Shown one piece after another: positions 36,859-41,078 of a stretch of DNA of 41,078 bases (positions within the stretch are counted from its first letter, which is position 1; every line of letters starts with the position of its first letter). A program made the position numbers and the translations under genes. The DNA is from a virus. The stretch is taken from positions 1-41,078 of IMG/VR virus record IMGVR_UViG_3300014497_000005, one strand, 5' to 3'. Below the pieces are notes generated by a model. That model worked only from the letters and a program-made list of their open reading frames with translations, was not told the origin of the DNA and did no database searches.

Positions 36859-37622
36859 AGGACCTCCCCCTCTACCTCGTGGAATTGACGCACCCTGGGT
36901 TGGTTCTGGGCTCCAAGATTGACGAAGGTCTCGAAGATGTCCGACTTGAAGAGTCTGAGGATACTGACGTGCTTGCTAGGATCGTAGGTAGGAGATCCTT
37001 CCTCGTATCTGGCACCGAGGAGGGCTAGCTTAGTCTTCTCGCATCCATTCCGGATGATGAGACTGGCTATGCTTGATTCGTCGAATCTAGGGTCTTTCTG
37101 GATTTTGTGGTGAGAGAGAGTTTTTCCCCATTCCTCGATGCATTGCTTTATTTCTTCTGGTAAGATCCTCGGAGTCTCTCTCTCTTCTTTTTTCTTATAT
37201 TCTTCTTTCTTATATTCTTTACTAAAGTGCAGTTCGTGTGCAGCTTGCGTGCAGTTTTCGTGCAGTTCGCGTTCAGTGTTTTCGTCTTGAGCCTGGTAAA
37301 CGCCCCACTGTAGCACCGAGACGAGCGTTCCCCGTGTGCAGCTTTCGACAGAAATTCGTCCGGTCTCTTCCAGGTACTTTAACCACCGTTTTATTGTGTT
37401 CTTTGAGCACCCCCACTTGTTCGCAAGCTCCCCTAAACCCATGACGACGGTGCCCGGTAGGATCTCTCTTTGCTTACCTTTCCAGAGAATCTTAGTCGGC
37501 TTCCATATGGCTGACAGGAGGAGCCAATTCCAAATCCCCCATAACCAAACGTTGTCTGGCAGGTCTTCGTCCAGGGAATCTCTCCATGCTTTGACCCAGC
37601 CTTTTGTAAATCTCTTTGTCAC
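36852..37622 (-). CDS. Replication initiator (winged-helix) carrying the origin
   Basis: A 256-residue protein from GTG 37622 (GGGGGATAAG upstream). Residues 50-125 form a winged helix: LPGTVVMGLGELANKWGCSKNTIKRWLKYLEETGRISVES, as in phage O-type/DnaD-like initiators. A highly charged linker (residues 117-150) is encoded by DNA that contains the 11-bp iterons and the AT-rich repeats. The C-terminal part (PEEIKQCIEEWGKTL...) is helical and resembles the domain that binds the helicase. The pair with the RecA-fold helicase defines the replication module. Confidence 0.8.
   Translation of the reverse strand: MTKRFTKGWVKAWRDSLDEDLPDNVWLWGIWNWLLLSAIWKPTKILWKGKQREILPGTVVMGLGELANKWGCSKNTIKRWLKYLEETGRISVESCTRGTLVSVLQWGVYQAQDENTERELHENCTQAAHELHFSKEYKKEEYKKKEERETPRILPEEIKQCIEEWGKTLSHHKIQKDPRFDESSIASLIIRNGCEKTKLALLGARYEEGSPTYDPSKHVSILRLFKSDIFETFVNLGAQNQPRVRQFHEVEGEVLC
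37191..37281. other. Predicted replication origin: five 11-bp iterons and two AT-rich 15-bp repeats
   Basis: GTGCAG starts at 37227, 37238, 37249 and 37260, and the variant GTTCAG at 37271: five units with an exact 11-bp period, i.e. one face of the helix. Next to them TTTCTTATATTCTT occurs at 37191-37204 and 37206-37219, AT-rich tandem repeats like those opened first at lambda or oriC origins. The iterons lie inside the initiator gene, as in lambda O. Confidence 0.75.
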
Positions 37623-37671
37623 TGATTCTTATCCCCCAATCTTCGAATTAGCCCGACCCTCTGAGAGAGTG

Positions 37672-37698
37672 GTCCTGACCGTAGCGATCGATCAGGAC
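37672..37698. promoter_or_regulatory. Hairpin/dyad in the leader of the replication operon
   Basis: GTCCTGA (37672-37678) and TCAGGAC (37692-37698) form a 7-bp dyad about 50 bp upstream of the initiator GTG start. No T-run follows on either strand. It may be an operator controlling the replication operon. TTGACC further upstream on the minus strand (about 37716-37711) has no good -10 partner. Confidence 0.4.
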
Positions 37699-37796
37699 TT
37701 AGCTTAGATTGAGGGTCAATTTTAGCTATTGAGTGAGTGTGGAGAAGGCAAATTGATTTTGCAAATTTGGGCCGGGAAAATGGATATTCTTGATAT

Positions 37797-38139
37797 TGAG
37801 TTTGATTGATTAATGCCTAGTTTTAGATGCGAAGTGTAATTTTCGACTAATGTTGACTTTATGTTGACTTTTTAAATGAAGATTTCAAAAACACGCGAAA
37901 ACACGAGCTTTTTTTCGCCCTTAGCACGACTCAAAATCGTGTATCCTTACGGGTGTCCGAGTTCGACTCTCGGAGGAGCCACCATTAAAAACCTCAAAAA
38001 AACCCTGAAAAATCGCATAAAATCAAAGGCTTAGCCTAATGCAGGCAGTCGAAATAAATATTTTCAAACTGGGTTCTGTACGCTGAGTTTGATTGATTTT
38101 GATCATTTTTTGCCAAAATTGTTGACTTGGATGTTGACT
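37797..38139. other. attP: Predicted attP: tRNA-Leu 3' half flanked by paired arm sites
   Basis: Bases 37925-37984 match the 3' part of a tRNA-Leu: anticodon stem CACGA/TCGTG with loop CTCAAAA (anticodon CAA at 37932-37934), a class II variable arm, T stem CCGAG/CTCGG with loop TTCGACT, acceptor strand AGGAGCC, A and CCA. There is no 5' half, so it is a core shared with a host gene. TGTTGACT repeats flank it on both sides: 37851-37858 and 37862-37869, then 38120-38127 and 38132-38139, plus TGAGTTTGATTGATT at 37797-37811 and 38084-38098. The integrase gene follows directly. Confidence 0.85.
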
Positions 38140-38160
38140 CGATAACGCAATTTTTCTAAT

Positions 38161-38197
38161 AAAAAACCCGCTTCTGGGAGGCTCCAAAAGCGGGTTT
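38161..38197 (-). terminator. Intrinsic terminator of the integrase gene
   Basis: AAACCCGCTT (38164-38173) pairs perfectly with AAGCGGGTTT (38188-38197). On the minus strand the stem is followed by T residues (complement of 38161-38166), 30 bp after the integrase stop. Confidence 0.88.
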
Positions 38198-38227
38198 ATT
38201 GATTAGTCAGATATTGAAGGATTCGTT

Positions 38228-39346
38228 TTAATCGACTGTTTGAATCAATTTTAGATGGGACCTTTTCTTAGTCAAACCAACTAGAGTTCCGATGTTGTCC
38301 AATCGTTCGGGAACTTCGTGATCATAGATGCGAGTGGTCGCATCGTCGCTATGATTGTAGAGTTCGCGCAGGTCGCTTCTATGGGCACCTGCTTCTTTCC
38401 ATAATCCCGACGTCGTGTGCCTCAATCCATGAGGAGTAAGGAGCGGGAAGTTATGCTTGGCACAAAGGGCCTTTAGAGCCTTCTGGATGGTATGGTACGA
38501 TGCCATCTCACCTGGTTGCTGACACCGTTGGACTACCCAGTCCGTTGGCCTCGCTAAGGGTGATAGCTTCCTTTGCAAGTACTCAGCAAGGTCAGAAGCA
38601 ATCGGAATAGGGGTTTCAGCTCGTTTATTTTTGACGGGAGAGATCTTCTTTCCTTTACGATTCCACTGTCTACGCAAAGTTAACTTCCTAGTTACCAAAT
38701 CAAGATCTCCATGTTGCAACCCAATCAACTCGCAGACTCGAAGGCCGGTACCAACCATGATCCAAATGGAGGGTCCCAACCAATGATCAGAAACTGTTTC
38801 TAAAAACTGGCGAGCTAAATCTGGCCCAAGATACGTTGGAACCTTCTTTTGTACAGTAGGTTTGAATTTCTTTATCACTGGATTGAAATCTCTAACTTCA
38901 GAGATATCGACTGCATATTCAAAAATCGAGTGAAGCAGAATATAGATATGCCGAACCATTCCTGGAGCCAAGCCTTTTACTTCCCTGAGTTCCGCAAGAA
39001 GTTTAGCAATATCCCTTTTTTGAATTTCCACCAAGACTGCTTTGCCAAGATAGGGTTCAATATGGTTCTTGAACATTCTATCCTGTTCTGAACGCCAGCC
39101 CTCATTTACCTTTGGTCGGCCCTGAATTTTCCAGGTTTGGTGGTAATACTCTGACAGAGTTACCCCTCGAAATTCAGTTTGAATCGCTGTTTGCCCCTTT
39201 GCCTTTTGAGCGAGCAAAGATCCTTCATAAACTTTTGCATCTTCTTTTCTGCTGAATTGCTTTGACGGATACCATCCGCCTTGTGGATCTCGTACTTGAA
39301 CAATATAAGCAAACCCGGACTTTAACTTTCTTCTAGTAACAGCCAT
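38228..39346 (-). CDS. int: Tyrosine recombinase (integrase)
   Basis: A 372-residue enzyme. An N-terminal AP2/arm-binding-like part (residues 1-60) and the SAM-like core-binding domain (60-165) precede the catalytic domain with R203 (GTGLRVCEL), K239-K241 region, H306 and R309 (HGLRH), H332 (NHS, usually GHS) and nucleophile Tyr341 (TTRIYDH). All key residues are present. It would catalyse integration at a host tRNA-Leu gene through the attP located just downstream, and excision with the HTH protein at 39387. GAGGG lies eight bases before ATG 39346. Confidence 0.95.
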   Translation of the reverse strand: MAVTRRKLKSGFAYIVQVRDPQGGWYPSKQFSRKEDAKVYEGSLLAQKAKGQTAIQTEFRGVTLSEYYHQTWKIQGRPKVNEGWRSEQDRMFKNHIEPYLGKAVLVEIQKRDIAKLLAELREVKGLAPGMVRHIYILLHSIFEYAVDISEVRDFNPVIKKFKPTVQKKVPTYLGPDLARQFLETVSDHWLGPSIWIMVGTGLRVCELIGLQHGDLDLVTRKLTLRRQWNRKGKKISPVKNKRAETPIPIASDLAEYLQRKLSPLARPTDWVVQRCQQPGEMASYHTIQKALKALCAKHNFPLLTPHGLRHTTSGLWKEAGAHRSDLRELYNHSDDATTRIYDHEVPERLDNIGTLVGLTKKRSHLKLIQTVD

Positions 39347-39386
39347 CTAAAAAACCCTCAAATTTCATTACTACTGAATCCGTTCG

Positions 39387-39620
39387 CTAAACGGTTCTTT
39401 CATTACTCCACTGCTCTAAGTCCTTAATCAAAAACATCGGTTTCCTGCCGTGATATCTGACTGGGAAATTCATTGACTTTTGCTTATGAATCCATGAATA
39501 CACAGTGGATTTTTTCACCTTGAGAAACAAAGCTGCTTCATCAGTATTCAGATAAGGACTCACCACATGTAATTCAATCTTTTTCTTCTTTCCCTTTGCC
39601 TTCTTCTTTTCTTCTGTCAT
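39387..39620 (-). CDS. xis: Excisionase-like winged-helix protein
   Basis: A 77-residue basic protein from ATG 39620, with GGGGGAG directly upstream. After a Lys-rich N-terminus (residues 1-16), an HTH_17/Xis-like domain reads VVSPYLNTDEAALFLKVKKSTVYSWIHKQKSMNFPVRYHGRKPMFLIKDLEQW, i.e. helix, recognition helix, wing with RKPMFL and C-terminal helix. Such proteins bend attachment-site DNA and direct excision. The position directly upstream of integrase agrees, though it could also act as a regulator. Confidence 0.75.
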   Translation of the reverse strand: MTEEKKKAKGKKKKIELHVVSPYLNTDEAALFLKVKKSTVYSWIHKQKSMNFPVRYHGRKPMFLIKDLEQWSNERTV

Positions 39621-39651
39621 CACTCCCCCTCGATGTTGTTTTTATTATTCG

Positions 39652-39729
39652 CTACTGAAACATGATCTTCATCCACCACACGAAACAGATCATCCCAACA
39701 CATATGACGGTTGCTTCAGGCCAGCTCAA
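39652..39729 (-). CDS. 25-residue single-TM mini-gene
   Basis: TTG 39729 overlaps the TGA of the upstream Cys-rich gene; GGAAGAG lies about five bases before it. The product is MSWPEATVICVGMICFVWWM followed by KIMFQ, one membrane helix. Very short TM proteins with an MSWxEAxVI start are, to my recollection, frequent in phages, which supports it. Function unknown. Confidence 0.4.
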   Translation of the reverse strand: MSWPEATVICVGMICFVWWMKIMFQ

Positions 39730-39911
39730 TTGTTCTCTTCCTTAAAACTATTGCTGTTTCTCTCTTCTTCTCTTCTACGACACCCTCGACACATTCGAGG
39801 TTCTTCACAATCCCTCCAACAGGGCACCGACGACGCATCCATGCAGTCGGTGCAGAGGCAGTAGGATTGTTCATTTAGTTTCTTTCGACTAAAGATGCTA
39901 ATGACGTTCAT
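39726..39911 (-). CDS. Small Cys-rich (zinc-binding) protein
   Basis: A 61-residue protein: MNVISIFSRKKLNEQSYCLCTDCMDASSVPCWRDCEEPRMCRGCRRREEE. Nine cysteines in about 35 residues form two CxxC-type clusters, probably zinc-binding. It overlaps the exonuclease stop by one base and lies in the early recombination operon. Possibly a small regulator or host-takeover factor; no family assigned. Confidence 0.6.
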   Translation of the reverse strand: MNVISIFSRKKLNEQSYCLCTDCMDASSVPCWRDCEEPRMCRGCRRREEERNSNSFKEENN

Positions 39912-40765
39912 TACTCAACCGCTTCTTTGATCCTGACATCAAGATAGGTCGAAGCTTTCTTTCGGTAAGGTTCTAGATCCAACCCCTTCAACACTGGAAT
40001 CTTAGAATAGTCGATTGATCCCTTCCTGGTGATCGGCATTACCTGAACGCCATTGCATCGAATCCGAGCACCATTTGCTGCGGTTGCAATCTGTTTTTTG
40101 ACTGCCTGGAAGGCCTCCTCAATGGTAGCCAGTTGAGAATAAAGTAACCGGTATCGTCCGCATAATGCTTCAAACGTAGGATCCTTAATTGTTTTGAAGT
40201 CACGTGGACCCAACTCAGGAGGCGTGTCCTTCTGGATCAGCTCCCAGAAAGCGAACTCCTCCTTCATCAGTTTCTCTTGGAACTCAGAATCAGGAGTAAC
40301 GGGAACAATGACACCCTTCTCACCATCAAAGGAAAAGTAGTCCACCTGCTTAGCTCCAGTTACCAAGAGCTGGTGTTGAAGCTGAGCCATGTACACTTCA
40401 GGAACTTGGCCTTCCATGGCTGTTTGATGGTCTTCTTTTCCCGGACATTTGATCTCAAGGATCCGTCCTGCTTCCGCGTTGTATCCATCCAAAGAGGCCC
40501 TCAAGAATGAATGTTCAGGATGAATTACAAGAGTGGGTTTCATATCGAGATCACAGAGGAGCTCGTAATGAGCCCGCGCCTTGGGTTCTAACCGATTACC
40601 TCGCTCCATTGCCCAGTTGGTAACCTGTTCTGGAGCCCTTCCCGTTTTCAGTTCCCAAAGCTGATAGCGGGTCATCCACTTGGACAACCCAAGTATTGCG
40701 GGAGCATCGGAGCTTCCGATTCCCTGCTTTCTCCATTCCAACCAATTATTTGATCCTTGTTCCAT
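39911..40765 (-). CDS. YqaJ/lambda-Exo-type exonuclease
   Basis: A 284-residue nuclease of the lambda exonuclease-like family. IGSSDAPAILGLSKW (residues 16-30) is the conserved N-terminal helix segment; ERGNRLEP (54-61) follows; the metal-binding residues are Asp93 (ASLDGY), Glu104 and Lys106 (LEIKCPG). It should resect double-stranded DNA ends 5' to 3' and work with the ssDNA-binding-like and Sak4-like proteins encoded next to it. The coding order is exonuclease, then further small genes, integrase. It can start at ATG 40765. Confidence 0.88.
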   Translation of the reverse strand: MEQGSNNWLEWRKQGIGSSDAPAILGLSKWMTRYQLWELKTGRAPEQVTNWAMERGNRLEPKARAHYELLCDLDMKPTLVIHPEHSFLRASLDGYNAEAGRILEIKCPGKEDHQTAMEGQVPEVYMAQLQHQLLVTGAKQVDYFSFDGEKGVIVPVTPDSEFQEKLMKEEFAFWELIQKDTPPELGPRDFKTIKDPTFEALCGRYRLLYSQLATIEEAFQAVKKQIATAANGARIRCNGVQVMPITRKGSIDYSKIPVLKGLDLEPYRKKASTYLDVRIKEAVE

Positions 40766-40777
40766 ACTTCCCCCTAA

Positions 40778-41078
40778 TTAAAACGGTAAATCATCATGAG
40801 GTGCAGTATCAGTTGGTGGTTTATGTGTGTTCGTGATTCCTGTTTGTTGACGTCTGAACTTGACATCACCTTTGAGATTTAATGCTCCTAACTTAATCCG
40901 AGCATCCTGAAACGATAGTTTATCGCGGAAAGCAGCGCCTCCAGGAATGTTGATCCACCTGATCTTAGACCTGACTTTCCCTTTATCGTCAGTCTCCTCC
41001 TCGATCGTAAGCTGAACATCGCGTTCCTCATCGAGGGCACAACCTTGGGGCCCGTTTGCCAAACTTTCGATTTCATCC
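40778..41078 (-). CDS. ssDNA-binding-like protein, C-terminal part (wraps to 1-344)
   Basis: This is the second piece of the gene described at 1-344; bases 40956-41078 duplicate 1-123. It encodes the part from ANGPQGCALDEERDVQLTIEEE through WINIPGGAAFRDKLSFQDARI to the terminal DDLPF, stop at 40778-40780. The frame agrees exactly with the 1-344 segment once the repeat is merged, confirming circularity. AAGGGGGTAGAT before ATG 344 is the true start signal. Confidence 0.8.
   Translation of the reverse strand, partial: DEIESLANGPQGCALDEERDVQLTIEEETDDKGKVRSKIRWINIPGGAAFRDKLSFQDARIKLGALNLKGDVKFRRQQTGITNTHKPPTDTAPHDDLPF

Noticed and set aside
37227-37281. CRISPR array or simple coding repeat
   Set aside because: The units are 11 bp with no spacers; helical phasing, AT-rich neighbour and host gene favour origin iterons.
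37925-37984. A complete tRNA-Leu gene
   Set aside because: Only the anticodon arm, variable arm, T arm and 3' acceptor strand are present; no D arm or matching 5' acceptor strand (GGCTCCT) lies upstream, so it is the attP core.

Overview
The window is an apparently complete genome of a temperate tailed bacteriophage (Caudoviricetes). Bases 1-123 are repeated exactly at 40956-41078, so the contig is the opened form of a circular or circularly permuted molecule of about 40,955 bp, and one gene (an ssDNA-binding-like protein) runs across the opening point. Gene content points to a siphovirus-type virion: there is a tail tube and a tape measure but no sheath, and the head genes are of the Mu/SPP1 sort (portal, MuF, protease-scaffold, capsid). 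The host cannot be named from sequence. Lipoprotein signal peptides with ordinary LxxC boxes and an SLT-like endolysin suggest a Gram-negative host. Base composition looks moderate, with no striking foreign block.

Layout, following transcription of the long minus-strand gene run. (1) 38228-40765 and, across the origin, 40778-41078 plus 1-1254: integrase, excisionase-like protein, a Cys-rich protein, YqaJ/lambda-type exonuclease, ssDNA-binding-like protein and Sak4-like RecA-fold ATPase. (2) 1376-2071: divergent lysogeny switch (small HTH protein on minus, HTH repressor on plus). (3) 2385-4865: plus-strand accessory genes likely expressed from the prophage: acidic protein, secreted Cys-rich protein, RHH regulator plus 2-TM protein, TM/coiled-coil protein and a stand-alone response-regulator receiver domain. 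Operator-like palindromes and terminators separate them. (4) 5127-6523 minus: endolysin and small genes including an overlapping lipoprotein. 6615-7199 plus: another lipoprotein. (5) 7196-17590: tail genes, with the classic -1 frameshift chaperone pair before the tape measure. (6) 17551-24735: head genes. (7) 24806-29166: accessory block with a lone plus-strand gene, a predicted TIM-barrel protein, and a tightly overlapped array of small coiled-coil genes. (8) 29175-31002: terminase. (9) 31015-34834: two DNA methyltransferases, HNH endonuclease and several very small membrane or lipoprotein genes. (10) 34927-37622: nuclease-like protein, RecA-fold helicase and winged-helix replication initiator.

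The non-coding elements are unusually legible. The replication initiator gene contains five 11-bp iterons next to two 15-bp AT-rich repeats, a lambda-like origin layout. The gap between replication and integrase genes carries the 3' half of a tRNA-Leu(CAA), flanked on both sides by paired TGTTGACT motifs: this is the predicted attP, so the molecule was not integrated. A near-identical TGTTAAC palindrome occurs at two distant promoter-like regions. At least eight plausible genes are shorter than 60 codons, most predicted to encode single-pass membrane proteins or a lipoprotein, tied to neighbours by overlapping start/stop codons.
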